From: an uncultured Clostridia bacterium
Lineage (GTDB): Bacteria > Bacillota > Clostridia > Oscillospirales > Acutalibacteraceae
Length of the DNA stretch: 64,000 bases
Reading direction: 5' to 3'
Assembly: GCA_947623175.1 (NCBI GenBank)
Contig: CANQGK010000006.1
Coordinates: 25,037-89,036, forward strand
The translations under genes and the position numbers were made by a program. The first letter of the stretch is position 1; each line of letters starts with the position of its first letter. The notes under the pieces were generated by a model. The model ran no database searches. It had not been told where the DNA came from and saw nothing but the letters and a program-made list of their open reading frames with translations. Positions 47,403-55,987 of the stretch are shown here, one piece after another.

Positions 47403-48242
47403 ATGAAAACGGCAATCAGAAAATATTTTATGATAATCGTCGGCGCGGCGATGGTAGGCTTTGCCATAAGCGTCTTCTTTTCGCCCAATAAAATCGTAAG
47501 CGGCGGCGTTTCGGGTATCGCGGTAATACTTTTTCATTCGCTGAATATCCCCCTCGGAATCTCATACGCCGTTATAAACGCGGCGCTTCTGCTCTTGGCA
47601 TTGATATTTTTGGGAAAAGGCTTTGCGCTTAACACGGTGCTCGGCGCGGCGCTCGTTTCGGTTTTTGTGCAGGTGTTTTCATATTTTCCGCCCCTTACTT
47701 CCGACGTATGGCTTGCGGCGTTTTTCGGTTCGGTGCTCTACGGCTTCGGTATAGGGCTTAATCTTATCGAGGGGGCGTCGACAGGCGGCACGGATATCGT
47801 CGCGCGGCTTTTCCAGCGCGCCTTTAAAACCGCAAAGGTCGGCACGGTGCTTTTAATTGTTGATTCCGCGGTAATTCTCACCTCCTTTATAGTATTCGGC
47901 GAGTTCGATCTTGCCTTTTACGGAATAATGTCTATCGGTATCTCCTCTTTTGCGATAAACCTGCTTATAAAGAAGATGAACATTTCAAAGCTTGCCTTCG
48001 TAGTGACCGATAAGGGCGACGATATCACAAAAAAGCTCGTTTCCAAATCTCCCCGCGGCGTTACGATATTTCGCGCCGTCGGCGGTTATACGATGCAAAG
48101 GCGCGATGTGCTTATGTGCGCGCTCAAGGAAAGAGAAATTGTCTCTTTTCAGCACCGTATTTTGGAAACCGACGAAAACGCCTTCATCATTTTCTCCGAA
48201 GCGGGGCAGATAATCGGAAACGGCTTCAAATTATACCATTAA
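47403..48242 (+). CDS. YitT-family membrane protein (DUF161 + DUF2179)
   Basis: Integral membrane protein of 279 residues. N-terminal five- or six-helix YitT domain with VSGGVSGIAVILFH, LGISYAVINAALLLLA and GIGLNLIEGASTGGTDIVARL, followed by a C-terminal cytoplasmic DUF2179 domain (TDKGDDITKKLVSKSPRGVTIFRAVGGYT, then IIFSEAGQIIGNGF). Family members are widespread in Firmicutes; transport is suspected but ligand is unknown. The promoter is not evident. Assignment of family is firm, function is not. Confidence 0.85.
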   Translation: MKTAIRKYFMIIVGAAMVGFAISVFFSPNKIVSGGVSGIAVILFHSLNIPLGISYAVINAALLLLALIFLGKGFALNTVLGAALVSVFVQVFSYFPPLTSDVWLAAFFGSVLYGFGIGLNLIEGASTGGTDIVARLFQRAFKTAKVGTVLLIVDSAVILTSFIVFGEFDLAFYGIMSIGISSFAINLLIKKMNISKLAFVVTDKGDDITKKLVSKSPRGVTIFRAVGGYTMQRRDVLMCALKEREIVSFQHRILETDENAFIIFSEAGQIIGNGFKLYH

Positions 48243-48258
48243 GGTAAATACTGTAGGC

Positions 48259-48303
48259 TACGGTCTTATTCGCCGCCGGATTACGGTCTTATCGCCGCCG
48301 GAT
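48259..48303 (+). repeat. Two-copy tandem repeat (23 + 22 bp)
   Basis: TACGGTCTTATTCGCCGCCG continues into GAT and is repeated at once with one T deleted. It directly abuts the -35 region of a near-perfect promoter. Confidence 0.8.
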
Positions 48304-48307
48304 TGTC

Positions 48308-48336
48308 TTGACATATAATTTATTCGGAAGTATAAT
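48308..48336 (+). promoter_or_regulatory. Consensus sigma-A promoter
   Basis: TTGACA, 17 bp, TATAAT: perfect housekeeping promoter, 84 bp before the small unknown gene and macro-domain gene. Confidence 0.85.
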
Positions 48337-48419
48337 GAAATAGTTATATGTAGAGCAAAAGCGGTCTTTTTATTGCAGACCGGACAGCATCGGAAGTCAA
48401 ATAACAGGAGGAAATAAAA

Positions 48420-48803
48420 ATGAGGAGCTCTATGTTCAAAATAGATATCGAAGACAGGCGGCACGCCCTTACTTTGATCCATAACCTTATAACCGACAGC
48501 ACGCTTACAAAACCCGAATGTACCCTTTTCGGAGACGAAATTTCACTCAGCGGACTTCCCGAAATTCTTAAGTCGTACGACGCGGACAATCCGACTCCGC
48601 CCTGTGAAGAATTTATTAAACAAACCAAAAAGATCAATTTTTCGGCAATCAGCTGTGTCTGCGCGACCGATCCGGATGACCTTCGCCGCGTAACCCTTAC
48701 ATATATGCCGGACGACGGATACGTTACCCTGTCCTTCCCGATGGCGCATAAAGGACTCAACACCGAAGAAAAAGAATTGCTCAAGCGAATTCGCGGATTT
48801 TGA
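48420..48803 (+). CDS. Unknown 127-residue protein
   Basis: Not recognised. Cytoplasmic by sequence: no signal or membrane segment. Start chosen for its AGGAGG site. Predicted mixed alpha/beta with an early helix (DRRHALTLIHNLI), a mid-helix (CEEFIKQTKKI) and a conserved-looking beta pair (RVTLTYMPDDGYVTLSFPM). It shares a consensus promoter with the macro-domain/HTH protein 10 bp downstream, so it is likely to act with it. Confidence 0.65.
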   Translation: MRSSMFKIDIEDRRHALTLIHNLITDSTLTKPECTLFGDEISLSGLPEILKSYDADNPTPPCEEFIKQTKKINFSAISCVCATDPDDLRRVTLTYMPDDGYVTLSFPMAHKGLNTEEKELLKRIRGF

Positions 48804-48813
48804 GGTTTAAACA

Positions 48814-49860
48814 ATGCCGTTAAAACTGATACGTGAGGATATTACAAAGCTTTCCTGCGACGCCGTCGTAAACGCCGCGAACCAAACCCTGCTCGGCGGT
48901 GGCGGAGTCGACGGCGCCATACACAAGGCGGCCGGAAAAGAACTGCTTGCGGAGTGCAGGACGCTCGGCGGCTGTAAAACCGGGGAAGCGAAGCTTACAA
49001 AGGGATATAATCTCCCGGCAAAATATGTAATTCATACGGTAGGCCCCCGCTGGAGAGACGGCGAGCATGGAGAGGAAGAACTGCTCCGTTCCTGCTATCG
49101 CAATTCACTTGCCGTTGCAAAGGAGCATAATTTTGAAAGCGTCGCCTTTCCGCTGATTTCGTCCGGCGTTTACGGCTATCCGAAGGATCAGGCGTTAAAA
49201 GTCGCCGTGGATGAAATCACCGCGTTTTTGCTTGAAAACGAAATGCTCGTATACGTCGTTATCTATGATAAATCGTCCTTTAGGATAGGCGCGAAGCTTT
49301 TTGACGATATCGCCGCCTTTATTGACGATAAGTACGTTGACGAGCATTTTGAGTTTAATTTCCGCAGAAGAAGCGAAAATCTCGGCGCGTATGACGGCGC
49401 GCAGGAAAGCGAACCTCTTATCGGTGAGACGAACATTTTACCGCCTATGCCGATGCCGATGCAGCAGGCAACCGTTACGCCCTATGCAAAGGCTTCGCTC
49501 GACGACGCCTTGAAGCAGATCGACGAGAGCTTTTCCGATATGCTCCTTCGCAAAATCGACGAAAAGGGTATGACGGACGCCGAATGCTATAAAAAGGCGA
49601 ACATCGACCGAAAGCATTTTTCCAAGATCCGCAGCGACAGGCTGTATAAGCCGAGCAAAACGACGGCGCTCGCCTTTGCGATCGCTTTGGAGCTGCCGCT
49701 GGCGGAAACAAAGGATATGCTTATGAAAGCCGGATACGCTCTCTCGCACAGCAATAAATTCGATATCATAGTCGAGTATTTCATCACCAACGGAAACTAT
49801 AACGTCTATGAAATCAACGAAGCGCTGTTTGCTTTTGACCAGAGTTTGCTCGGAGTGTAA
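48814..49860 (+). CDS. Macro-domain ADP-ribose hydrolase fused to an HTH-like helical domain
   Basis: Protein of 348 residues. Residues 1-160 are a macro domain: [26 protein letters not shown] (ligand-binding NAAN and [10 protein letters not shown]), [11 protein letters not shown] and [16 protein letters not shown], as in O-acetyl-ADP-ribose deacetylases. After a Pro/Met-rich linker ([12 protein letters not shown]) comes a compact helical domain (about 245-348) with [35 protein letters not shown] and [12 protein letters not shown]-like and often seen as a stand-alone domain in clostridia. The fusion suggests nucleic-acid- or partner-linked removal of ADP-ribose. It is separated from the vWA gene by 158 bp with its own terminator-like hairpin. 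Enzyme class is good; target is unknown. Confidence 0.85.
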   Translation: MPLKLIREDITKLSCDAVVNAANQTLLGGGGVDGAIHKAAGKELLAECRTLGGCKTGEAKLTKGYNLPAKYVIHTVGPRWRDGEHGEEELLRSCYRNSLAVAKEHNFESVAFPLISSGVYGYPKDQALKVAVDEITAFLLENEMLVYVVIYDKSSFRIGAKLFDDIAAFIDDKYVDEHFEFNFRRRSENLGAYDGAQESEPLIGETNILPPMPMPMQQATVTPYAKASLDDALKQIDESFSDMLLRKIDEKGMTDAECYKKANIDRKHFSKIRSDRLYKPSKTTALAFAIALELPLAETKDMLMKAGYALSHSNKFDIIVEYFITNGNYNVYEINEALFAFDQSLLGV

Positions 49861-49916
49861 CCGCCGAAAAGGTATGTGAAAAATCCGAAAAAAGCGGAAA
49901 ATGAACCAAAATCTTA

Positions 49917-49943
49917 AAAAAGTCGCTTGATATGCGACCTTTT
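49917..49943 (+). terminator. Terminator-like hairpin after the macro gene
   Basis: A-run, GTCGC, TTGATAT loop, GCGAC and CCTTTT. Short 5-bp stem with A/T flanks. A TATAAT box at 49960-49965 follows it and may begin the vWA transcript, but no convincing -35 is seen. Confidence 0.5.
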
Positions 49944-50018
49944 GCGTAAAATAATCCTCTATAATATGGTTGTCGGTTCGAAAGACCGGCGACTATATTT
50001 TTTACGGAGGAATACAAA

Positions 50019-50708
50019 ATGGAAAAGATCAAAAACAACATTACGGAGCTTGTGTTTATTCTGGATAGGAGCGGCTCGATGTCGGGGCTCGAAAAGGACA
50101 CCATAGGCGGGTTCAACTCGCTTATCAAGAAGCAAAAGAAGGAAAAAGGCGAGTGCTATGTTTCGACCGTCCTTTTTGATAACGTAAGCGAAGTGCTCCA
50201 CGACCGCATTCCCCTGAAAGAAGTGCCGAAAATGACCGAAAATGACTACACCGTTCGGGGCTGTACGGCGCTTATAGACGCTATAGGCGGAGCGATCCGT
50301 CACATCGGCAACATCCACAAATACGCAAGGCCCGAGGACGTACCGGAGCACACCATGTTCGTTATCACCACGGACGGGCTCGAAAACGCAAGTCATATCT
50401 ATTCGAGCGATGAGGTCAAGAAAATGGTGGAGCGTCAAAAGGAAAAATACGGCTGGGAATTTCTTTTCATAGGCGCCAATATAGATTCGGTCGAAACCGC
50501 AAAAGGCTTCGGAATCGGCGCCGACAGAGCGGTTAATTACCATGCCGATAAGCAGGGAACCGCCGTTTTGTACGACACGGTTGCGCAAACGGTTTGCATG
50601 ATGCGCGAAAGCCTCCCGATAGACGCCTCTTGGGGCAAGAAAATAGAGGACGACTTTACGGGCAGAAAAAAGGATGAGAATAACCGTAAACCAAAAAACA
50701 GGTTTTAA
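50019..50708 (+). CDS. vWA-domain protein (TerY-like)
   Basis: Cytoplasmic vWA protein of 229 residues, essentially one domain. The MIDAS motif is ILDRSGSMSGLEKDT (DxSxS), with a downstream GCTALIDAI threonine and ITTDGLENAS aspartate completing the site. GGAGG precedes the ATG. Strongly resembles the common clostridial TerY-type vWA proteins that sit near macro-domain and kinase/phosphatase genes. Position between a macro-HTH gene and a P-loop kinase gene supports a link to ADP-ribose or phospho-signalling; the actual role is unknown. A leader hairpin (GTCGGT/ACCGGC) occurs upstream. Confidence 0.88.
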   Translation: MEKIKNNITELVFILDRSGSMSGLEKDTIGGFNSLIKKQKKEKGECYVSTVLFDNVSEVLHDRIPLKEVPKMTENDYTVRGCTALIDAIGGAIRHIGNIHKYARPEDVPEHTMFVITTDGLENASHIYSSDEVKKMVERQKEKYGWEFLFIGANIDSVETAKGFGIGADRAVNYHADKQGTAVLYDTVAQTVCMMRESLPIDASWGKKIEDDFTGRKKDENNRKPKNRF

Positions 50709-50937
50709 CACTGCATGTTTTTACATTTTTGCAAAATGTGCAGTCTTAACTTGATATTTTGGTGAGATCGTTCGTCGATTTATGACCGGAAATTTCGGTT
50801 TGCTTGTCGGTATCAAAAGCATCTTCTGACGACCAATTATATCTTGCAACACAGAAACGGGATCCTTCACAAAAATTTGTCGGACAATTCAAGCGTATCC
50901 GGCGGAAGCCGACAGAGCACAGAAATGAGGTGGTGAA
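50709..50937 (+). other. Gene-free spacer
   Basis: About 230 bp. An imperfect hairpin (ACTGCA/TGCAGT arms) right after the vWA stop may terminate that gene. No open frame, repeat or clear promoter was recognised in the rest; a GAGGTGG ribosome site ends it. Confidence 0.5.
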
Positions 50938-51444
50938 ATGGCAAAGGCGATTTTGATATGCGGAAAATTGTGCAGTGGAAAAACTACCTATGCGAAGGAA
51001 TTATGCGCGAAGCAGGGTGCTGTCCTGCTTTCCGCAGATGAACTTATGCTGACACTGTTTGGGCAGCATTGCGGGGAGAAACACGACGAATATGCCGAAA
51101 AGACACAACGGTACCTGTTTGAAAAATCTCTTGAAATTATGCAAAACGGCGTCGACGTCGTGCTGGATTGGGGCTTTTGGACGAAAGCTGCACGACGCCG
51201 CGCGTGGACTTTTTATGCGAGCCGCGATATCCCATGTGAGGTTCATTATCTTGACGTAGACGAAATCACATGGCGCGCCCGAATAAACAATAGAAACCGG
51301 AAAGTATCAGACGGAGCGGCACAGGCGTATTTTGTGGACGAACCTCTGCTCAAAAAGTCGGAGTCTCTATTTGTGGCGCCGGGCAAAGGCGAAATCGACG
51401 TTTGGGTTCAATCAAAACAGGAGGAAACGGAGGCGGATTTATGA
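50938..51444 (+). CDS. P-loop ATPase / small kinase-like protein
   Basis: Protein of 168 residues with a Walker A motif CGKLCSGKTTYA at the start, a DE... LSADELM segment and VVLDWGFW as likely Walker B, followed by ARINNRN arginine-rich lid. The pattern is that of AAA_33/zeta-toxin-like small-molecule kinases that phosphorylate an unknown substrate. The TGA overlaps the ATG of the YbaK gene (ATGA), so the two are co-translated. Substrate unknown. Confidence 0.8.
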   Translation: MAKAILICGKLCSGKTTYAKELCAKQGAVLLSADELMLTLFGQHCGEKHDEYAEKTQRYLFEKSLEIMQNGVDVVLDWGFWTKAARRRAWTFYASRDIPCEVHYLDVDEITWRARINNRNRKVSDGAAQAYFVDEPLLKKSESLFVAPGKGEIDVWVQSKQEETEADL

Positions 51445-51998
51445 ATCTTACTTTATATCACGGTCGCCCGGAGGATGAAACGGGGCGCATGCCGAAAGAA
51501 ATACGGGTTTACGATTTGCTCGACCGGTTCGGCATTTCCTACTACAGGGTGGATCACGAGCCGGCGATGAATATGGAGGTTTGTCGGGCGATCGATAAGG
51601 CATTACAGGCGACTATTTGCAAAAATCTCTTTCTTTGCAACCGGCAAAAAACGCAATTTTACCTGCTTATGATCCCCGACGACAAGGTGTTCAAAACCAA
51701 AGAGCTGTCGGCGCAAATCGGGAGCGCGCGGCTCTCCTTTGCCGACGCGGAGTATATGGAGAAGTATCTCGACATCACGCCCGGCTCGGTCAGCGTGATG
51801 GGGCTTATGAACGATACCGAGCGCCGCGTCCGATTGCTTGTGGATGAAGACGTCCTGCGCGGCGAATTTTTAGGCTGTCACCCGTGCATAAATACTTCGA
51901 GCCTTCGTTTGCTTACAAAGGACGTTTTCGAGGTTTTTGTGCCCTATACCGGGCATGATTTTACGACGGTACGGCTAAACGGCGAAGAAACGCAGTAG
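51441..51998 (+). CDS. YbaK/ProX-type aminoacyl-tRNA deacylase
   Basis: Cytoplasmic editing enzyme of 185 residues. It shows the YbaK/ProRS-editing fold (RVYDLLDRFGISYYRVDHEP, KNLFLCNRQKTQFYLLMIPDDKVFKTKELS, GSVSVMGLMNDTERRVRLLVDEDVL), and HPCINTSSL near the C-terminus, as in ProX-type deacylases that hydrolyse mischarged Ala-tRNAPro. GGAGG lies just upstream. Co-translated with the kinase. Confidence 0.85.
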   Translation: MNLTLYHGRPEDETGRMPKEIRVYDLLDRFGISYYRVDHEPAMNMEVCRAIDKALQATICKNLFLCNRQKTQFYLLMIPDDKVFKTKELSAQIGSARLSFADAEYMEKYLDITPGSVSVMGLMNDTERRVRLLVDEDVLRGEFLGCHPCINTSSLRLLTKDVFEVFVPYTGHDFTTVRLNGEETQ

Positions 51999-52065
51999 AA
52001 TACGAATCTTGCGCCGATTAAAAGCAAATTACAAAAATCAAAGGAATAAAGTCGAAATAAAAAAC

Positions 52066-52094
52066 TTGACAGGCTTAAAATATCGTGATATATT
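52066..52094 (+). promoter_or_regulatory. Sigma-A promoter of the acid-sugar operon
   Basis: TTGACA, 17 bp, TATATT. It is followed by a leader of about 165 nt ending in an intrinsic terminator just before the first gene. Confidence 0.8.
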
Positions 52095-52100
52095 AAATTT

Positions 52101-52262
52101 ATAAATAAATATGATTCTTTGTGTCGACCAGACAGTGATTCCGGAATAGGGGCTGATTGATACTTCGTCTTTGCGAAACGGTTGTACAAAGAACAAAAAA
52201 CGGTTCGGACAAGGCCGTCGGTAATCGCAAAAGCGAAAACCGACGGCTTATTTTTATTTTTA
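52101..52262 (+). promoter_or_regulatory. Leader with intrinsic terminator (candidate attenuator or riboswitch)
   Basis: Downstream of the promoter about 110 nt fold into weak hairpins (e.g. CTTTG/CAAAG near 52171-52195), then a strong terminator: GCCGTCGGT (52214-52222) pairs with ACCGACGGC (52239-52247), an inner TCGC/GCGA pair, and TTATTTTTATTTTT follows. The terminator lies 19 nt before the ATG of the first gene. No known riboswitch consensus was recognised. Confidence 0.65.
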
Positions 52263-52280
52263 AAAAACGGAGATGAATAT

Positions 52281-52964
52281 ATGGAAAAGCTTGAGAAGCT
52301 TATTCGTGCGCTCGAAGTAAACAAGGCGGTTTACGAAGCGGTTCGCGAATATATAAAGCCAGGCGTAAACGAGCGGGAAATTTACGAGCTTACAAAAACC
52401 ACCGTTGATAAAATGCTCTGCGACGTATCTCACGAATTTATCGGAGATTTTGTGGGGGGAAAGCGCTGTGCGCTTATCGGAGGCGACGCCACGGATTATA
52501 AGCTTTCCGCCGGCGACGGATTTATTCTCGATTTATCGGTTCGCTGTGAGGATACCTGGAGCGATACCTGCCGCACCTTTTTCTTGGGCGAGCCTTCGGA
52601 CGAGGTTAAGAAAGCCTACGACACGGTTCTCTTTTTACAGTCCTTTGCCGCGGAGCTTATTAAACCCGGAATGTCCGCGGAAAAGATTAAGCTCGGCGCC
52701 GAAAAATTGCTTGAAAGCAAGGGATACGCCGGAATGATGCCTCACCATATGGGGCACCTTATCGGCGACGAGCCCTACCTTACGCCCGCATTTGATATAG
52801 GTCATGACGCCGAAATTAAAGTCGGCTCCTTCTTCACCCTCGAGCCCGGACTTTATTCGCCCGAGTCGTGGGGGCTGAGAGTCGAAAACGATTATTTGTT
52901 GAAGCCTGAAGGGTCGGAGCTTTTGTTCCGATATCCCACCGAAATAGAATATTTTATTGTGTAA
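52281..52964 (+). CDS. M24-family metallopeptidase (short form)
   Basis: Pita-bread metallopeptidase of 227 residues. Metal ligands are seen in order: D in ILDLSV, D in SDTCR, H in PHHMGH, E in TLEPGLY and E in RVENDY. It lacks the N-terminal creatinase domain of prolidases, so resembles methionine aminopeptidase-sized Xaa-Pro enzymes. The ATG is chosen from CGGAGATG ribosome spacing rather than an upstream in-frame ATG that lies across the terminator hairpin. First gene of an acid-sugar operon; a peptidase here is unusual, and a role on an amide- or ester-linked substrate is possible. Confidence 0.8.
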   Translation: MEKLEKLIRALEVNKAVYEAVREYIKPGVNEREIYELTKTTVDKMLCDVSHEFIGDFVGGKRCALIGGDATDYKLSAGDGFILDLSVRCEDTWSDTCRTFFLGEPSDEVKKAYDTVLFLQSFAAELIKPGMSAEKIKLGAEKLLESKGYAGMMPHHMGHLIGDEPYLTPAFDIGHDAEIKVGSFFTLEPGLYSPESWGLRVENDYLLKPEGSELLFRYPTEIEYFIV

Positions 52965-52977
52965 AGAGGTAAAAATT

Positions 52978-53769
52978 ATGCTTGTTTCAAAACCCAAAAA
53001 TACTTTTAAAGAAAAAATTGCCGCCGGTCAAAATCCCATAGGCACAATTTGCTCTCTTTTGAGCGAAAACGTCGTGGAAGCGCTCGGCTATACGGGAATC
53101 GACTACGTGGTTATCGATAACGAGCATTCGCCCGTGGAAGCCGAGACGACCTTAAGCATGGTACGCGCGGCGGAGCATGGCAATCTGACGCCGCTTGCCC
53201 GCGTCAGGGAAATTTCGAGACCGGCGGTATTAAAGCTGCTCGATATCGGCGCGCAGGGGCTTATCGTGCCTAACGTTAAAACGGTCGATGAGGTAAAACA
53301 GCTTGTATCCTGGTCAAAATACAATCCCATAGGCAACCGCGGCTTTTCGGGCAGCCGAAAGGACGGCTGGGGCTTTATGCTTGAGATGAGCGTGCGCGAA
53401 ACGATGGATTTCTTTAACGATCAGGTGCTTTTGATCCCGCAATGCGAAACGACGGAGGCGCTCGCCGCAATAGAAGAAATCGTCGCCGTAGAGGGCGTCG
53501 ACGGAATTTTTGTCGGACCTTACGATTTGTCGATTGCTATGGGGATCCCCGGAGAATTTGACAATCCCGAATTTGTCGCGGCTGTCGACCGCATTACAAA
53601 AGCCTGCAAAAACGCCGGTAAATTTACCATGATTTACACGGGAAGCGTTCGGTCGGCTATCGACTATTTCAGAGCGGGCTTCGATACCGTCGCTTATTCG
53701 ATGGACGCCGCCTTTCTTATAAACGGATGCCGCGACGCAACGGCGGCCATCAGAGAAGCAGTCAAGTAA
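52978..53769 (+). CDS. HpcH/HpaI-family class II aldolase
   Basis: Aldolase of 263 residues; cleaves 2-keto-3-deoxy acids to pyruvate or similar plus an aldehyde. Family marks: IDYVVIDNEHSPV, PLARVREISRPAVLKLLDIGAQGLIVPNV, the GNRGFSGSRKDGWG loop, metal ligand E in IPQCETTEAL and D in GIFVGPYDLSIAMG. AGAGG lies 8 bp upstream. With the dehydratase and dehydrogenase downstream it completes a non-phosphorylative sugar-acid route. Substrate (rhamnonate-, fuconate- or galactarate-derived) cannot be told. Confidence 0.85.
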   Translation: MLVSKPKNTFKEKIAAGQNPIGTICSLLSENVVEALGYTGIDYVVIDNEHSPVEAETTLSMVRAAEHGNLTPLARVREISRPAVLKLLDIGAQGLIVPNVKTVDEVKQLVSWSKYNPIGNRGFSGSRKDGWGFMLEMSVRETMDFFNDQVLLIPQCETTEALAAIEEIVAVEGVDGIFVGPYDLSIAMGIPGEFDNPEFVAAVDRITKACKNAGKFTMIYTGSVRSAIDYFRAGFDTVAYSMDAAFLINGCRDATAAIREAVK

Positions 53770-53782
53770 AGGAGGAAAATTT

Positions 53783-54808
53783 ATGCGAGCGTTTGTTTGG
53801 GAAACCGACGGCGAACTTAAATTCAACGACAACTACCCCTATCCCGAATGTAAGGACGATTGGGTGGTAATCAAGGTGGTAAGCGCCGGCGTCTGCGCTA
53901 CCGATTTGGCAGTGATAAGCGGAGAATTCGGCCCTCCGCCGCTTATTCCCGGTCACGAAATTGCCGGCGTCATAGACAAGGTAGGCTCGCGGGTAAAATC
54001 CGTAAGTCTCGGTGAGCGTGTGGTGGTTGAAACCGCCGTTTCCTGCGGTCACTGCCGCGAATGCGAGAGCGGCAACAAGCATTTGTGCCGCGAGAGCAGT
54101 GAAATAGGATTTCCGCCCTATAACGGCGGCTATGCCGAATACGTTGCCGTGCCCGAAAATTGCATAAGGCGCATTCCCGATAACGTAAGCTTTGACGAAG
54201 CCGGTATTATCGAGGCGGCTCTTTGTCCGTTCGGCATCATATACCGTTACGGTATGAAGCCCGGCTCGACCGTTTTGGTTCAGGGCAACGGCGTCGCGGG
54301 GCTTTCCTTTCTCCAGACGGCGAAATGCTTTGCCGCGTCAAAGCTTATCATGTCGGTAAGGCGTGACAGCGCGGTGGAAATGGCGAAGCATTTTGGAGCC
54401 GACGTTGTAATAAATACCAAAAAAGAGGATTTAATAGAGCGGGTAATGGAGGAAACCGACGGACTCGGCGTGGACGTTTCCATCGACGCGACGGGTAATT
54501 CCGCCGTTATCGAAAAAACGGTAAAGGCTGCGCGCTCGGGCGGGCAGGTAATACTCTACGGAATACCCGACGTAAGCGCCAAAATGCCCGAATTTCCGGT
54601 TCGCGATATTATTTTGCGCCAGCTTACGGTCGTCGGCGGCAATTGCAATCAGCTCGCATGGGATCCGCTGCTTTCATTGGTATCCTCCGGTCAATTCAAC
54701 GTCCGCGACATGATAACCGATACATTTCCGCTCAAAGAAGCAAAGGCGGCGTTGGAGCTTGCCAAAAATAAACCGGACGGGTTTATAAAATCCGTTTTGC
54801 ATATATAA
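53783..54808 (+). CDS. Zinc-dependent alcohol dehydrogenase (sugar dehydrogenase type)
   Basis: MDR-family dehydrogenase of 341 residues. Catalytic zinc site: CATDLAVISGEFG then GHEIAG; structural zinc cysteines CGHCRECESGNKHLC; Rossmann segment VLVQGNGVAGLSFLQTAKCF, with N replacing the second G in the usual GxGxxG. It would oxidise a sugar or polyol with NAD(P). Located between the aldolase and the enolase-superfamily dehydratase, AAGGAGG site. A sugar acid dehydrogenase is likely. Confidence 0.85.
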   Translation: MRAFVWETDGELKFNDNYPYPECKDDWVVIKVVSAGVCATDLAVISGEFGPPPLIPGHEIAGVIDKVGSRVKSVSLGERVVVETAVSCGHCRECESGNKHLCRESSEIGFPPYNGGYAEYVAVPENCIRRIPDNVSFDEAGIIEAALCPFGIIYRYGMKPGSTVLVQGNGVAGLSFLQTAKCFAASKLIMSVRRDSAVEMAKHFGADVVINTKKEDLIERVMEETDGLGVDVSIDATGNSAVIEKTVKAARSGGQVILYGIPDVSAKMPEFPVRDIILRQLTVVGGNCNQLAWDPLLSLVSSGQFNVRDMITDTFPLKEAKAALELAKNKPDGFIKSVLHI

Positions 54809-54827
54809 ACTATAGGAGACAAAGCAC

Positions 54828-55970
54828 ATGAAAATTACCAAAGTCGAAGCTATCCCCGTAAGACAAAAGGGAAGCGTAAAGGAAATTAACGACAGCGCCC
54901 AGGACGGCATTATTATACGAATATCCACCGACGAGGGAATTACCGGTTACGGTGAAGTCGATTCCGCGCCGTGGGTAATTCGCGAGATCATCGATTCGCC
55001 CGTATCGCACAGAACCTGCCAGGGACTCGGCAACGTCGTAGTCGGCAGAGATCCCTTCGATTATAAAAAAATCTGGGACGATATGTTCCTTCACAGCAAT
55101 TTTTACGGAAATCACGGCGCCGCAATACAGGCTATGAGCGGTATCGATATAGCTATATGGGATATACTCGGAAAAGCGCTCGGCAAACCCATTTGGCAGC
55201 TCTTGGGCGGTAAATACAGAGACGAGGTTCGCTGTTACGCAAGCGTGCTTATGCCGTATACCCCCGAAGAAGCGGCTCAAGAAGCGCTTAAGTGGAAGGA
55301 AAAGGGCTACACCGCCATTAAAATGGGCTGGGGCGGATTTGAGCAAAATGCCGCCACCGAAATCAAATTGGTAGAGGCTTCGAGAAAAGCCGTCGGCGAC
55401 GATATCGATATGCTCTATGATATAGGATATATTCCCTCCGCCGACGTCACCATAGACGCGCCGAGCCGCATACAGCTTGTAAAGGCGCTGGAGCCTTATC
55501 ATCCCTTCGCTATTGAGGAAGCGCTTTGGCCTACCGATTATGAAGGCTACAAGCGGTTAGCCGAGAGCACAAATACCCGAATCGTCTGCGGCGAGAACGA
55601 AACCACCCGTTACGGCTTCAAGCAGTTGATCGATTATTGCAAGATATCCTTTGTTCAGCCGGACATCACCCGCTGTGGCGGCATTACGGAGGCGAGCAGA
55701 ATAGCCTCTTACGCCGAAATCAATTCCACAAACGTCGTACCTCATTGCTGGAGCAGCGGAATTGTCGAAGCCGCGTCGCTTCAAATTATCGCTTCCATTC
55801 CCAACGCGGAGCTGCTCGAGTATTGCGAACAGGATACGCCCATACGCCATGACCTTGTTCCGGACGACATCCCCTGTGTAAACGGCTACGCAAAGGTTCC
55901 CGACAAGCCGGGGCTCGGCATCGAGGTCGACGACAAAGCTATTGAATATTACCGCTGTGACAAATATTAA
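54828..55970 (+). CDS. Enolase-superfamily acid-sugar dehydratase (mandelate racemase/muconate lactonizing type)
   Basis: Dehydratase of 380 residues. N-terminal capping domain (about 1-125) then modified TIM barrel. Metal ligands D198 (LYDIGYIPS), E230 or E231 (AIEEALWP) and E256 (GENETT) are in the correct order; K165 in AIKMGWGG is the base region and H in VPHCWSSG the partner. Removes water from an aldonic or aldaric acid to give a 2-keto-3-deoxy acid for the neighbouring aldolase. Ribosome site TAGGAGA. Exact acid unknown. Confidence 0.87.
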   Translation: MKITKVEAIPVRQKGSVKEINDSAQDGIIIRISTDEGITGYGEVDSAPWVIREIIDSPVSHRTCQGLGNVVVGRDPFDYKKIWDDMFLHSNFYGNHGAAIQAMSGIDIAIWDILGKALGKPIWQLLGGKYRDEVRCYASVLMPYTPEEAAQEALKWKEKGYTAIKMGWGGFEQNAATEIKLVEASRKAVGDDIDMLYDIGYIPSADVTIDAPSRIQLVKALEPYHPFAIEEALWPTDYEGYKRLAESTNTRIVCGENETTRYGFKQLIDYCKISFVQPDITRCGGITEASRIASYAEINSTNVVPHCWSSGIVEAASLQIIASIPNAELLEYCEQDTPIRHDLVPDDIPCVNGYAKVPDKPGLGIEVDDKAIEYYRCDKY

Positions 55971-55987
55971 AATGAGGAGATAAGATC

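Noticed and set aside
48814..51998. Toxin-antitoxin or phage-defence island.
   Set aside because: No nuclease, membrane effector or paired toxin is visible, and the families are common housekeeping neighbours in clostridia; kept only as a weak grouping.
52101..52262. Known riboswitch classes (TPP, SAM, FMN, guanidine, purine, c-di-GMP, THF, T-box).
   Set aside because: None of the core consensus sequences I know could be found; only the terminator is clear.
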